From Flavobacterium cheongpyeongense (GTDB lineage: Bacteria > Bacteroidota > Bacteroidia > Flavobacteriales > Flavobacteriaceae), in contig NZ_QJHK01000010.1 in NCBI RefSeq assembly GCF_003202435.1, positions 106,960 through 170,959 of the forward strand: a stretch of DNA of 64,000 nucleotides. Reading direction: 5' to 3'. Below, in pieces: positions 44,364 to 53,541 of this stretch. Numbering within the stretch: position 1 is the stretch's first letter; every line of letters begins with the position of its first letter. A program made the position numbers and the translations under genes. The notes under the pieces are model-generated. The model was not told where the DNA came from and made no database searches. It saw only the letters and a list, made by a program, of their open reading frames with translations.

Positions 44364-46637
44364 ATGAAAACGCTACAAACGACTAAATCAAAAATCATTT
44401 TTCTATCAACTTATCCTCCAACTCAATGTGGTATCGCTACTTATACGCAAGATACCATCAAAGGGATTATGGATGTATATGGAAATTCAATAAGCTGTGA
44501 AATTTGTGACCTGGTAAAATCTCCAAAAGAGAACCCAACGCATGCCTTTACCCTAAACACAAACGATAAAGAGGACTATGTAAGGGTTGCCGAAGAAATC
44601 AATAATGATGATTTGGTAAAACTCGTGCATATCCAGCATGAATTTGGCTTATTTGCCGGTCATTATGGAGAGTATTTATTAGAATTTTTAAATGTGATCA
44701 AAAAACCGGTCACCTTTACTTTTCACAGCGTTATTCAAAATCCTAATGAGGAATTAAAATCTTTTGTCAAATTATTGCTTTCATACAGTAATTCGGCTTT
44801 TGTAATGACTAATCAATCTCAGGAAATTCTGGTGAAAGATTATGACATTCAAAGAGAGATTATTACCTGCGTTGCGCACGGAACACACGTTGTTGTTTAC
44901 GAAACCCCTGCACAGGCAAAACAAAAAATTGGTATTAATGACAAAAAAGTACTTTCTACCTTCGGACTTTTAGGCGAAGGAAAAAATATTGAAACGGGTT
45001 TACAGGCTTTGTCTAAAATTGTAGCAAAAGAACCAAATGTTCTTTATCTGATTATTGGCAGCACACATCCAAACCTGATTACCGATGGTGTAGATACCTA
45101 TCGTGATAAATTAGAAACACTTGTTGACGAATTAAATCTGCGCAACAACGTTCGTTTCATTAATGAATATTTAGAGATTAATGAACTTTTGGATTACCTG
45201 AAAGCAACAGATATCTATTTATTTACCTCAAAAGATCCTAATCAGGCTGTGAGCGGCACTTTTGCTTATGCTATGAGTTGTGCCTGTCCGCTTGTGGCTT
45301 CTAAAATTCCGCATACCGTAGAAGTTTTAAGTTCAGATTGCGGGGTTTTAGTTGATATTGGAAATGTCGGTCAATTTGCTGAAGCTACATTGAAGCTGCT
45401 CTCTGATGATAATTTAAGAGAAGAAATGGGTAAAAATGCATTCCGCAAAATGAGAGCATCATCCTGGGAAAATGTCGCTATTATTCATATGAATACCTAC
45501 AAAGATCTAATCGAAAGTGATACTACAATTGACTTTGATTATCCTCAAATTCAATTATCCCATGTCAAAAAACTGACTACAGAATTAGGAATGATTCAGT
45601 TCAGCAACATTTCTATTCCGGATTTATCTTCCGGCTATACCCTGGATGATAATGCGAGAGCACTGGTTGCAGTTGGGATGCATTATAAATTAACGGGAGA
45701 CAAAGATGATTTACCTTATATCCTGATCTATCTTGATTTTATTCATCGTTGTCAAAAACCGGACGGAAGCTTCATCAATTACGTAGATGAACACAACAGG
45801 GAACATATTGAACAAAATGCAGAGGTTAATCTGGAAGATTCAAATGCGAGAGGAATTTGGGCCTTAGGTAGTGTGATTGCCATGAAAGATATTTTGCCTG
45901 AAAATATTGTGCATACTGCTTCTGAATGTTTTCTGAAAAGCCTGCCGTGGGCTGAAACGATTCAGTCGCCACGCTCCATCGGATTTGCTACAAAGGGATT
46001 GTATTTGTATAATTCTGTAATTCCAAATTTATACGTTTCAGCAATTATCAATAAACTGAATGCAAAATTAGTTTCGAATTACGAAATCTGTTCTACCAAA
46101 GACTGGAAATGGTTTGAAAATTATTTAACCTACGGAAACGGTATTCTTCCGGAATCTATGCTGTATGCTTATTTGGTAACCAATAAACCTATCTATAAAA
46201 AAATTGCATTAGAATCCCTTGATTTCCTTCTTTCAAAAATGTTTACAAAAAATGGATTCAGAGTAATTTCAAATAACGGATGGTACTATAAAGGTCAGGA
46301 ACCTAAAGAACATGGAGAACAGCCAATCGATGTTTCCTACATCATTCAAACTTTGAATAGCTTTTACAATGAATTCAAAAATCCGTTGTACAAAGATTAC
46401 ATGAAAACAGCTTTTAATTGGTTCTTAGGTAAAAACCACTTAAAACAAATTATGTACAATCCTGTCAGCGGAGGGGGTTATGACGGTCTTGAAAAAGACA
46501 ACATAAACCTTAATCAGGGAGCAGAATCAACCGTTTGCTATCTGACAGCCAGATTAATCATGGAAAATATTAAAGAGGCCGAATGCAAGGTAATCGACCT
46601 TATTAAAACAAAAGCAGATTTGATCATAAATTCTTAA
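44364..46637 (+). CDS. family 4 glycosyltransferase fused to an alpha/alpha-barrel-like domain
   Basis: A 757-residue two-domain protein. Residues 1 to about 385 form a GT-B glycosyltransferase: STYPPTQCGIATYTQD at the N-terminal loop, HIQHEFGLFAGHYGEYLLEFL, the donor-domain start LSTFGLLGEGKNIETGLQAL, and the C-terminal catalytic region SGTFAYAMSCACPLVASKIPHTVEVL. Residues from about 400 to 757 are mostly helical with TLDDNARALVA, GSFINYV and YNPVSGGGYDGLE, resembling six-hairpin enzymes of glycan metabolism. I associate this fusion with mannan/GH130-linked genes in Bacteroidota, which is not shown here. It stands alone; substrate unknown. Confidence 0.88.
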   Translation: MKTLQTTKSKIIFLSTYPPTQCGIATYTQDTIKGIMDVYGNSISCEICDLVKSPKENPTHAFTLNTNDKEDYVRVAEEINNDDLVKLVHIQHEFGLFAGHYGEYLLEFLNVIKKPVTFTFHSVIQNPNEELKSFVKLLLSYSNSAFVMTNQSQEILVKDYDIQREIITCVAHGTHVVVYETPAQAKQKIGINDKKVLSTFGLLGEGKNIETGLQALSKIVAKEPNVLYLIIGSTHPNLITDGVDTYRDKLETLVDELNLRNNVRFINEYLEINELLDYLKATDIYLFTSKDPNQAVSGTFAYAMSCACPLVASKIPHTVEVLSSDCGVLVDIGNVGQFAEATLKLLSDDNLREEMGKNAFRKMRASSWENVAIIHMNTYKDLIESDTTIDFDYPQIQLSHVKKLTTELGMIQFSNISIPDLSSGYTLDDNARALVAVGMHYKLTGDKDDLPYILIYLDFIHRCQKPDGSFINYVDEHNREHIEQNAEVNLEDSNARGIWALGSVIAMKDILPENIVHTASECFLKSLPWAETIQSPRSIGFATKGLYLYNSVIPNLYVSAIINKLNAKLVSNYEICSTKDWKWFENYLTYGNGILPESMLYAYLVTNKPIYKKIALESLDFLLSKMFTKNGFRVISNNGWYYKGQEPKEHGEQPIDVSYIIQTLNSFYNEFKNPLYKDYMKTAFNWFLGKNHLKQIMYNPVSGGGYDGLEKDNINLNQGAESTVCYLTARLIMENIKEAECKVIDLIKTKADLIINS

Positions 46638-46814
46638 ACCCTGAATCCGTATTAACCTTCGTAGTGAAACTGAATTATCCAATAAAAACAAGAGCTAACA
46701 GACTATTTTTGTATAAGGAATACTTTTGTATTTTGAATTTAAAACGGAAGGAAGTTCTTGGTTTTCCAGAGGGCATCGAAGTTTACATTTGACCAATACA
46801 ACAATATCAAAAAC

Positions 46815-47325
46815 AAATGAATCCAGTTGAAGTAGATTTCTAATGTGTAATTTGGGTTAAAATGACTGACACAAGATAGAGTTGGGATAAAGGCATTGAT
46901 TCTTCAAGACTTACAGTTGGATATGAAAAAAATGGCAATGCCTATGAAACCGTAAAAAAACAAAAAACCAAATGCAGCAGATGATTGATTGAATATAATT
47001 GAAGATGAGGACGTTTTTTAATAAACGTAATGAACGGAGATGGACTCTCTAAAGAAGTTTGTAATGAAATGAATTCGTATCAGGTACAAAAGGAAAACAT
47101 TCCGGCCTGGGTTTTGAAATTGATGATCTGGATAATCAGCAATATGCTTTATCACACGGAGGATCTTAGAATGGTTCGCAAATAATTATGTTTAGTATTC
47201 AAAAGACAAAACAAAGTCTTTTGATTTTTACCAATTCAGACACAGGAGTTAACCTACATGAAAATTTACTCAAACATTATTTAGCTGTTAATGGACAAAA
47301 AATAGTTGATATAGAAACAAAATAA
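46815..47325 (+). pseudogene. decayed class C beta-lactamase-type serine hydrolase
   Basis: Fragments in several frames match the C-terminal half of serine hydrolases: KGIDSSRLTVGYEKNGNAYE, NAADD then LNIIEDEDVF after a TGA, MNGDGLSKEVCNEM, GTKGKHSGLGFEIDDLDNQQ, YALSHGGS followed by TAG, and QIIMFSIQKTKQSLLIFTNS plus LLKHYLAVNGQKIVDIE. At least two stops and two frame changes are present and the N-terminal catalytic SxxK part is absent. The left boundary is uncertain. It is clearly non-functional. Confidence 0.75.
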
Positions 47326-47445
47326 AAAACTAACCTTAAATTTTTGACCATTTTGAAACTATAATTTACTAAAAAATTAACCCAGATCAAATTATTAGAC
47401 CAGAGTTAATTTTCATATAATTCTAATTGGAAGTAAAAAAATAAA

Positions 47446-48471
47446 TTATGCGGTAATAGCCAACTGATTTTGACTAAACTTGTATTCTTTGGGACTACAG
47501 TTAAATTTTTGCTTAAAAATTTTAGAGAAATAACTTCTGCTGGTAAAACCAATGCAATACACTATTTCTGAGATATTTAAATCGGAGTTTTTAATCAGGA
47601 TTTCGGCTTTTAAAATTCGCATGTGAGTAATAAAATCATTTACCGTTCTGTCGTGAATCATTTTAAAACCCTCCTGCAGTTTGTTTGGTGACAAACCAGA
47701 TTGTTTGCTGAGCGATTTTATGGTAAAATGTTCCTCCGGAGATTCTTTTATAAGGTCTGAAAGCTTTTTTATTTCTTCCATTTCTTTTAAAGTGAAGCAG
47801 TTTATTTCTTTCGAAAAATTATTCATGTCGTCAGAATGCTGTTGGATTTGCATCGCTAAAATGATTTTCAAAATACCTTCTTTTAATAAATTCCGAACAA
47901 TTCCGGTTTGGGCAATGGCGTTTAACTGTTCAATTTTTTCGGCTATTTTCAAATTATAAGAACCTACATAGAAAAAGTTACCAGAAGGGTTCTTTTCGAA
48001 AAAAATTTCTTTCACTTTATGATTCAAAAAATTATTTTCAAGTGAATCCGCATTTTGAGTTACTACTACAATTAAAGTGACTTTAGTGCTGGTATTCTTT
48101 TCAAAAAATAAAATATTATCTTCATTTAGGCTGGATGACGCTATAGCAGTCTGAAACTTTTTTAATTTTCTTTCTGTACCGGATATTCCAAAACTATGTG
48201 ATAAACTTCCTTTTGAATAATAGCAAAAATAAACCGGAGAAATATCCCGATTTCCAATGCTGATTTTTATGTCTTCTGAAAAAGTCATATCAAATTGTAA
48301 ACAGGAAACAGCATTATTAAAAGAAAATCCAACAATAGTCCCTTTGGCAAAATTATTGCTGACCTCTAAAGTATATTCGTCAGCATCAAAAATTATTTTG
48401 CCTCCTAAACCAGATGTCAGTTCTTCAAATATATTTTTAATGTTATCTTTATGTATAGTTACTATTTTCAT
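47446..48471 (-). CDS. AraC family transcriptional regulator
   Basis: A 341-residue regulator with a C-terminal AraC double helix-turn-helix (about 240-335): FTIKSLSKQSGLSPNKLQEGFKMIHDRTVNDFI and ISEIVYCIGFTSRSYFSKIFKQKFNCSPKEYK. The N-terminal ~230 residues are a beta-rich sensing domain of the Flavobacteriia type (KIVTIHKDNIKNIFEELTSGLGG), not a standard arabinose cupin. ATG 48471 is chosen as the conserved start; an upstream ATG at 48492 adds seven residues. Target genes are unknown; the nearest are a pseudogene and a DNA glycosylase. Confidence 0.88.
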   Translation of the reverse strand: MKIVTIHKDNIKNIFEELTSGLGGKIIFDADEYTLEVSNNFAKGTIVGFSFNNAVSCLQFDMTFSEDIKISIGNRDISPVYFCYYSKGSLSHSFGISGTERKLKKFQTAIASSSLNEDNILFFEKNTSTKVTLIVVVTQNADSLENNFLNHKVKEIFFEKNPSGNFFYVGSYNLKIAEKIEQLNAIAQTGIVRNLLKEGILKIILAMQIQQHSDDMNNFSKEINCFTLKEMEEIKKLSDLIKESPEEHFTIKSLSKQSGLSPNKLQEGFKMIHDRTVNDFITHMRILKAEILIKNSDLNISEIVYCIGFTSRSYFSKIFKQKFNCSPKEYKFSQNQLAITA

Positions 48472-48636
48472 TTTGCTCGGATTTAGATTCAAAAAATATA
48501 TTTATAAGTAAAACAGATTCCTTTTTACTGTGAAATCTGAACTTCAAAATTCGTCCAAAAGAGTATGAAATGTGTTATATAATTTTTAGGATTTGTTTTA
48601 TAATTACTTCTGCATTATTCTTTTAAACCATTAAAT

Positions 48637-49131
48637 ATGAAAAGTTTTTCTTTTGCCCCAATCACTTCAACTAATGCAGTTGTCTTGGTTTTAGGAACGA
48701 TGCCCGGCACAAAATCCTTAGAAATACAACAATATTATGGTCATGCCCAAAATAATTTCTGGCGATTTATGTTTGAAATTTTAAATGAAGACTTCTCATC
48801 TGACTATGAAATTAGGAAAGGCCTTTTAATAAAGAACCACATCGCCTTATGGGACGTTTTGCAATTTTGTGAAAGGATTGGAAGTCTTGACAGTGCTATC
48901 AAAAATGAAATTTCAAATGATTTTGAACATTTTTTAAACCAGCATCGAAATATTAAGACTATTATTTTCAACGGTCAGAAAGCAGCTGCTTTTTTTAAAA
49001 AACATGTTGCCTTACAGAATATGGATTACGAGTTTATAACCCTGCCCTCTACAAGTCCGGCCAATGCAAGTCAAACATTTGATTCAAAACTAAAGGAGTG
49101 GAAGATTATCCAAAAAATGCTAAAAGTCTGA
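48637..49131 (+). CDS. DNA-deoxyinosine glycosylase (uracil-DNA glycosylase superfamily)
   Basis: A 164-residue enzyme with the MUG/UDG-like pattern: LVLGTMPGTKSLEIQQYYGHAQNNFWRFM at the active-site loop, ALWDVLQFCERIGSLDSAI, IIFNGQKAAAFF, and TLPSTSPANAS for the substrate-binding C-terminal motif. Members remove deoxyinosine or uracil mispaired in DNA. Length is normal. It stands alone. Confidence 0.9.
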   Translation: MKSFSFAPITSTNAVVLVLGTMPGTKSLEIQQYYGHAQNNFWRFMFEILNEDFSSDYEIRKGLLIKNHIALWDVLQFCERIGSLDSAIKNEISNDFEHFLNQHRNIKTIIFNGQKAAAFFKKHVALQNMDYEFITLPSTSPANASQTFDSKLKEWKIIQKMLKV

Positions 49132-49217
49132 ATGATATAACATTATCGAAACAAAGTGTAAAATTTGATAATTATGTTTAAATAATTTTACTATTATAAA
49201 TTTTAAACATAATTATC

Positions 49218-49805
49218 ATGAAAAAGATACTTTTAGTAAGTAAAGTAATTTTAGGAGCAGCTATCGTTTTAGTAAGTTTACACTCCTGTAAAAATGAATC
49301 CAAACAAGAAGATCCTAAAGAAGTAGCAGAAGATCAGAACGAAGCAAAATTTGACAGTATTGATTCTAAAGAAGATGATTCTGAATTTTTAATAGATGCA
49401 ACCGAAATCAATATGGCCGAAATTGAAATTGGAAAACTGGCTCAAACAAAAAGTAACAATCCTGAAGTTAAAAAATTTGGTAAAATGCTTGTTGATGAAC
49501 ATACAAAAGCAGCCGCAGAGGTCAAAGCCATAGCTGACAAGAGAAATTTTTCACTGCCAACTTCAATTACTGAAGAGGGAAAAGATGAATATGATAAACT
49601 AAACAAAAAAACCGGTACCGATTTTGACAAAAAATTTGCCGATATGATGGTTGGCGGTCATGAAAAAGCAATAGACAGATTTAATAAAGCCGCTGAAAAT
49701 ACAACTGATGAAGAGATTAAAACATGGGCTTCTAATAGTGTTACCGCATTGACCGCACATCTTCAGCATGCTAAACAACTTCAGCAGGATTTAGATAAAA
49801 AATAA
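49218..49805 (+). CDS. DUF4142 lipoprotein
   Basis: A 195-residue lipoprotein (signal ending LHSC, Cys24) with an acidic linker and a DUF4142 four-helix bundle: FLIDATEINMAEIEIGKLAQTKSNNPEVKKFGKMLVDEHTKAAAEVKAIA and FDKKFADMMVGGHEKAIDRFNKAAENT, with paired His/Glu residues like ferritin-like folds. It is thought to be a periplasmic stress-associated protein; function is not established. A terminator follows. Confidence 0.9.
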   Translation: MKKILLVSKVILGAAIVLVSLHSCKNESKQEDPKEVAEDQNEAKFDSIDSKEDDSEFLIDATEINMAEIEIGKLAQTKSNNPEVKKFGKMLVDEHTKAAAEVKAIADKRNFSLPTSITEEGKDEYDKLNKKTGTDFDKKFADMMVGGHEKAIDRFNKAAENTTDEEIKTWASNSVTALTAHLQHAKQLQQDLDKK

Positions 49806-49831
49806 AATGGGTTACTTAGATTATTTAGGTT

Positions 49832-49866
49832 AAAAAGCTATTCTATTTTAGAGTAGCTTTTTTTAG
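49832..49866 (+). terminator. intrinsic terminator
   Basis: AAAAGCTATTCTA (49833-49845) pairs with TAGAGTAGCTTTT (49849-49861), one wobble, then T residues. Confidence 0.82.
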
Positions 49867-49883
49867 ATTTACAAAAAATAAAT

Positions 49884-50318
49884 ATGAAAACACAATCTTA
49901 CAAAAATCATGTACGGTTTTACCCACCACATCATTTTATATATTACCCTATTTTGACAGTATTGATGTTTATTGCAATTTATTTTGCATTTACAACTCCG
50001 GAGAAACTTTTATGGGGATTTATAACTGTGATTTTTATATTTCTTTTCTGCCTTGCCTTTATGCTGCGCCAGCATTATGCATTGATTTTACAAAACAGGA
50101 TCGTAAAACTGGAAATTCGGTATCGTTATTTTGTACTTACCGGAACCCGGTTTGAAACTATTGAATACCAATTTACAGATGATCAACTATTTGCGTTCCG
50201 ATTTGCACCAGACAAAGAATTTTTACCCTTAATTGAACGTGCCCTTGCAGAAAATCTTTCGGCTGATGCCATAAAAAAAGCCATTGTAAGCTGGAAAGGG
50301 GATTACAACAGGGTATAA
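49884..50318 (+). CDS. DUF6526 family membrane protein
   Basis: A 144-residue protein with two central transmembrane segments (FIYYPILTVLMFIAIYFAF and LLWGFITVIFIFLFCLAFML) and a C-terminal domain RYRYFVLTGTRFETIEYQFTDDQLFAFRFAPDKEFLPL. The opening QSYKNHVRFYPPHHFIYYP is typical of DUF6526 as I know it. Function unknown. The gene converges on the sterol-desaturase-like gene. Confidence 0.8.
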   Translation: MKTQSYKNHVRFYPPHHFIYYPILTVLMFIAIYFAFTTPEKLLWGFITVIFIFLFCLAFMLRQHYALILQNRIVKLEIRYRYFVLTGTRFETIEYQFTDDQLFAFRFAPDKEFLPLIERALAENLSADAIKKAIVSWKGDYNRV

Positions 50319-50355
50319 AATATGTTCCGTACAACTAACATATCCTCTTTAACTC

Positions 50356-50400
50356 AAAACACAAGTCATTTGATTTTATAAACCGAATGACTTGTGTTTT
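50356..50400. terminator. bidirectional terminator, perfect 15-bp stem
   Basis: AAAACACAAGTCATT (50356-50370) pairs perfectly with AATGACTTGTGTTTT (50386-50400), with T residues available on both strands, between converging genes. Confidence 0.9.
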
Positions 50401-50409
50401 ATTTTTATT

Positions 50410-51651
50410 CTATTCGTATTCTGAATTATCTAATTGAAGTAACACATCCTGATATCGTTTACTAAGTGAAAACAATTGTTCGGCAAAAATCATGATAGCC
50501 AACGGAACAAACAAAAACGTGATTAAATCTTCTTTGTATAAAAAATAGGCGGTTACCATAAATATTCGACCATATTCCAGATAATACATCCATTTTCGCT
50601 GTTCTAATAAAGCACCACAATTTATAAGCGTAATGAGTATAAAAGACAAAACAAAAACTTTATCAAAAAGATCTAAAAGGTCAAAATAATAAGTAAAGAC
50701 ACTAAGAACCAAAGCGCAGATGCCCAATTGGATGTAAAGGTAATTTCTAAATCGAAGTCTTTGATGCGGACTGCTTTTATCTTGCAAAAATCGTTTTTCC
50801 AATATTGGTCTGATATCCTGATCCATATCGGCAGGACTGCCAAAAACCGCTTTCCATCCAGCTTTAAAACCCTTTGAGCGTTTCCATAATTCATAAATTT
50901 CAAAGTAATAATGAAAATGCTGCCAGAGAAAACTATAACTTTTTAACGGATGGGTTAAACCATATTTTGGTTTCTCTTCCTCTTCCTGAAAAGTGCCAAA
51001 AATTCGATCCCAAAAAGTAAACATATCTCCGTAATTTTTATCTAAATATTTTTCATCAGATGCGTGATGCACTCCATGAATAGAGGGTGTTACAAAAATA
51101 TATTCCAGCCATTTTATTTTACCAACAAGCTGTGTGTGAGTAAAAAACGAATAGGTGCCGTGTACAATCAGCATCATAATTACCATTCCAGGATGAAACC
51201 CGATAAACGGAAGCATACACCAGAAACCAGTTCTGATAATCGCCTGAAAAGTAGTAATCCTGGCTGCAGCAGTAAAATTAAATTCTTCGCTATGATGATG
51301 TACAATATGTGCCGCCCAGAAAAAATTAACTTCATGACCTAGTCTGTGATACCAATACCAGACAAAATCGGTTGCAAGGATTAAGGCAAACCAGATAAAA
51401 ACATTCCCTGAAATATCGAACAGCCTGTAGTTGTCATAAATAAAATAATACAACTGATAAAAACTTGCCGCAATAAAAAGATTGATTAATCTTTCTGCGA
51501 TACCAATACTAATGTTAGAAACAGAACTTTCGTAATTGAAAATCTCTGTTTTTTTTCTGCGCTGCATCAGCTTATATTCCAGAAATAAAAAAATGAAAAA
51601 GGCAGGCATTGCAAATGCCAGAAAATTAATATGTCCCATTTTTAAAATCAT
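50410..51651 (-). CDS. sterol desaturase / fatty acid hydroxylase family protein
   Basis: A 413-residue integral membrane di-iron enzyme: His clusters WYHRLGHEVNFFWAAHIVHHHSEEFN and SIHGVHHASDEKYLDKNYG within several membrane spans. The ~130-residue C-terminal extension contains further hydrophobic helices and is longer than the minimal desaturase domain. It would hydroxylate or desaturate a lipid substrate, unidentified. An in-frame ATG four codons in (51639) is an equal candidate start. Confidence 0.88.
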   Translation of the reverse strand: MILKMGHINFLAFAMPAFFIFLFLEYKLMQRRKKTEIFNYESSVSNISIGIAERLINLFIAASFYQLYYFIYDNYRLFDISGNVFIWFALILATDFVWYWYHRLGHEVNFFWAAHIVHHHSEEFNFTAAARITTFQAIIRTGFWCMLPFIGFHPGMVIMMLIVHGTYSFFTHTQLVGKIKWLEYIFVTPSIHGVHHASDEKYLDKNYGDMFTFWDRIFGTFQEEEEKPKYGLTHPLKSYSFLWQHFHYYFEIYELWKRSKGFKAGWKAVFGSPADMDQDIRPILEKRFLQDKSSPHQRLRFRNYLYIQLGICALVLSVFTYYFDLLDLFDKVFVLSFILITLINCGALLEQRKWMYYLEYGRIFMVTAYFLYKEDLITFLFVPLAIMIFAEQLFSLSKRYQDVLLQLDNSEYE

Positions 51652-51699
51652 TTTTAAACCATAAACTTTATTAATATAATGCTTTGGGGGTAATAGTCT

Positions 51700-51785
51700 T
51701 TGACGCTTTTTTTTTATTCCGCTTCTCTTTACAAAAAAATCTAACTGACGTTTTTAATAAATACACCCAACGGATTAAGGTTAAT
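51700..51785. repeat. dispersed repeat family B, copy 1
   Basis: TTATTCCGCTTCTCTTTACA, then AACTGACGTTTTTAATAAAT and ACACCCAACGG. The same order of blocks (TTCCG-TTCTCT-ACAAAAAAA, ACTGAC-TTTTT, CAC-CAAC-G) recurs at 57045-57120, and the CCAACGG end recurs inverted elsewhere. Confidence 0.7.
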
Positions 51786-53072
51786 TTAATTATGCCTGAA
51801 TTTTTCAGCTTCCAATGCTACCTCTTTTATCGCCTGAGTATCGGCTACTTTTTGCAAAGCAATAACATATGCAGCAATACGAGGTGTCACATTGTGTTTC
51901 TCTGCTACTCTGAAAACAGTTTCGAAACCTTTTTCTAAAATATCTTCCAGACGTTTGTTAATTTGATGGATTCTCCAGGACTCCAAAAGAGAGTTTTGAA
52001 GCCATTCAAAATACGAAACTGTAACGCCGCCTGCATTCGCTAAAATATCCGGAACAACCAAAACATTATTTTCATGCAGGATTTTATCCGCATCTGAAGA
52101 AACCGGACCATTTGCTCCTTCTATAATTATTTTTGCTTTAATAGCACCGGCATTTTTTTGTGTAATTACATCTTCTTTAGCCGCTGGAATCAATACATCA
52201 ACTTCCAAAAGCAAAAGTTCCTCATGTTTGATTGCTAATGAATTAGGGTATCCTTTTATACTCTTATTATTCAGGTTATAATACAAAATCAATTCCGGAA
52301 TATTAAGTCCTTCTGGATTGTAAAAAGCTTCTGAAACATCGCTAATAGCAACAATTTTTAATCCTTTTTCATATAAAAATAATGCCGAATGCAGTCCTAC
52401 ATTTCCAAATCCCTGAATCGCAACTGTAGTTTTTACTGGTCTCAGTTTTAATTTTTGAAGTGCAAGAAGGGTAATAATACTAACTCCTCTGCCGGTTGCC
52501 TCTACCCTTCCTAATGAACCTCCTGAATGCAGATGTTTTCCGGTAACAACAGCATGAATCGTTTTGCCGTGTACCAAAGAAAACTCATCCATCAGCCAGC
52601 CCATTTCATCCGGACCAGTTCCCATATCCGGCGCAGGAACGTCTTTCTCTGGACCAAAAATATCAGACAAAGATTTGGTATAGGCTCTGGTAATTTTCTC
52701 TAATTCAGTTTTTGAATGTTCTCTCGGATCGCAAATAATTCCGCCCTTTGCTCCTCCAAACGGAATTCCGGTTACCGCAGATTTCCATGTCATCCAGGCT
52801 GCCAGTGCTTTTACCTCATCAAGGTTCACAGCAGTATCATAACGAATCCCTCCTTTTGAAGGCCCTAAAGCTGTATTGTGAATAACACGATAACCTTCAA
52901 AATTTTGAATTTTACCATTATCAAGTGTAATGGTGAAATTTACTACAATTTGCTTTTCGGGTTTTTGTAATCTCTGTCTGATAGATTCATCAAGGTTTAA
53001 AATATCGGCTGCGATATTAAAACGGTCAATCATAGACTGAAAAGGATTCTGTTTAATTATTTCTAAGCTCAT
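51786..53072 (-). CDS. Glu/Leu/Phe/Val dehydrogenase (glutamate dehydrogenase type)
   Basis: A 428-residue enzyme of the glutamate dehydrogenase superfamily. Substrate and catalytic region: GPSKGGIRYDTAVNLDEVKALAAWMTWKSAVTGIPFGGAKGGI (catalytic Lys in GGAKGGI). Nucleotide-binding loop: VAIQGFGNVGLHSALFL. The C-terminal NAGGVTVSYFEWLQN completes the fold. It interconverts glutamate and 2-oxoglutarate with NAD(P), but the close leucine/phenylalanine dehydrogenases are hard to exclude by eye. It is preceded by a leader peptide, terminator and about 190 nt of decayed sequence, which may regulate it or be relics. Confidence 0.92.
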   Translation of the reverse strand: MSLEIIKQNPFQSMIDRFNIAADILNLDESIRQRLQKPEKQIVVNFTITLDNGKIQNFEGYRVIHNTALGPSKGGIRYDTAVNLDEVKALAAWMTWKSAVTGIPFGGAKGGIICDPREHSKTELEKITRAYTKSLSDIFGPEKDVPAPDMGTGPDEMGWLMDEFSLVHGKTIHAVVTGKHLHSGGSLGRVEATGRGVSIITLLALQKLKLRPVKTTVAIQGFGNVGLHSALFLYEKGLKIVAISDVSEAFYNPEGLNIPELILYYNLNNKSIKGYPNSLAIKHEELLLLEVDVLIPAAKEDVITQKNAGAIKAKIIIEGANGPVSSDADKILHENNVLVVPDILANAGGVTVSYFEWLQNSLLESWRIHQINKRLEDILEKGFETVFRVAEKHNVTPRIAAYVIALQKVADTQAIKEVALEAEKFRHN

Positions 53073-53262
53073 AATTTTTAATTTTAAGATTTTTATACAA
53101 TTGATTTTGAAATTTTTATATTTTAAGACTTTTGTAATTTAAAAAGATGTTTCACATTTCCTGTACTAATAATTACTGTAGCTCCAACATGGAATTTTTA
53201 TAAGGCAGCATTGCATCAGCGTATTGGTATATTTATTTGGTCTCATATCTATAATTATATTA

Positions 53263-53347
53263 ATTCTTCAAAAAAAAGCCTTTCATGGGTATGAAAGGCT
53301 AAAAAAAAAAAATAACTAACAAGTACTTTTCTATTAACGCCATTTCA
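53263..53347 (-). promoter_or_regulatory. terminator and candidate antiterminator of a Met/Cys leader
   Basis: On the minus strand AGCCTTTCAT (53300-53291) pairs with ATGAAAGGCT (53286-53277) over ACCC and continues into seven T residues. Upstream, TGAAATGGC (plus coordinates 53339-53347) can pair with GCCTTTCA in the terminator arm with one bulged base, an alternative fold. The hairpin ATGCAGC/GCTGCAT (53362-53385) lies within the leader frame. Pairing was derived by eye. Confidence 0.7.
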
Positions 53348-53420
53348 AGACATGATTCAACATGCAGCACATCGTAAAGCTGCATCTGAAAGACATCATA
53401 TTTAGAATATAGTTTCTCAT
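53334..53420 (-). CDS. Met/Cys-rich leader peptide
   Basis: A 28-codon frame on the minus strand starts MRNYILNMMSF, has RCSFTMCCML in the middle and ends at TAA 53334-53336. Five Met (1, 8, 9, 17, 20) and three Cys (13, 18, 19) are clustered. A -7 element abuts the start and an intrinsic terminator follows by 34 nt. This is the layout of a leader peptide sensing methionine or cysteine supply. The gene downstream is the glutamate-type dehydrogenase, an unexpected target, so the leader may be orphaned. Confidence 0.7.
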   Translation of the reverse strand: MRNYILNMMSFRCSFTMCCMLNHVLKWR

Positions 53421-53428
53421 AGTTGAGG

Positions 53429-53436
53429 CAAATTTA
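53429..53436 (-). promoter_or_regulatory. -7 promoter element of the Met/Cys leader transcript
   Basis: On the minus strand TAAATTTG matches TAnnTTTG and lies eight bases before the leader ATG, implying an almost leaderless transcript. No clear -33 element. Confidence 0.55.
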
Positions 53437-53541
53437 TAAATTATATTTATAAATTCTATAGAAATAGTAGAGTTATTTTAAGTAAAAGAGAAAAAAAACC
53501 AATAACAACCTATAAAACAAGCTGTTATTTTTAAATAAAAA

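Noticed and set aside
53263..53436. SAM-type riboswitch ahead of gdh
   Set aside because: No conserved aptamer helices are visible, whereas a short Met/Cys-rich frame with promoter and terminator explains the region better.
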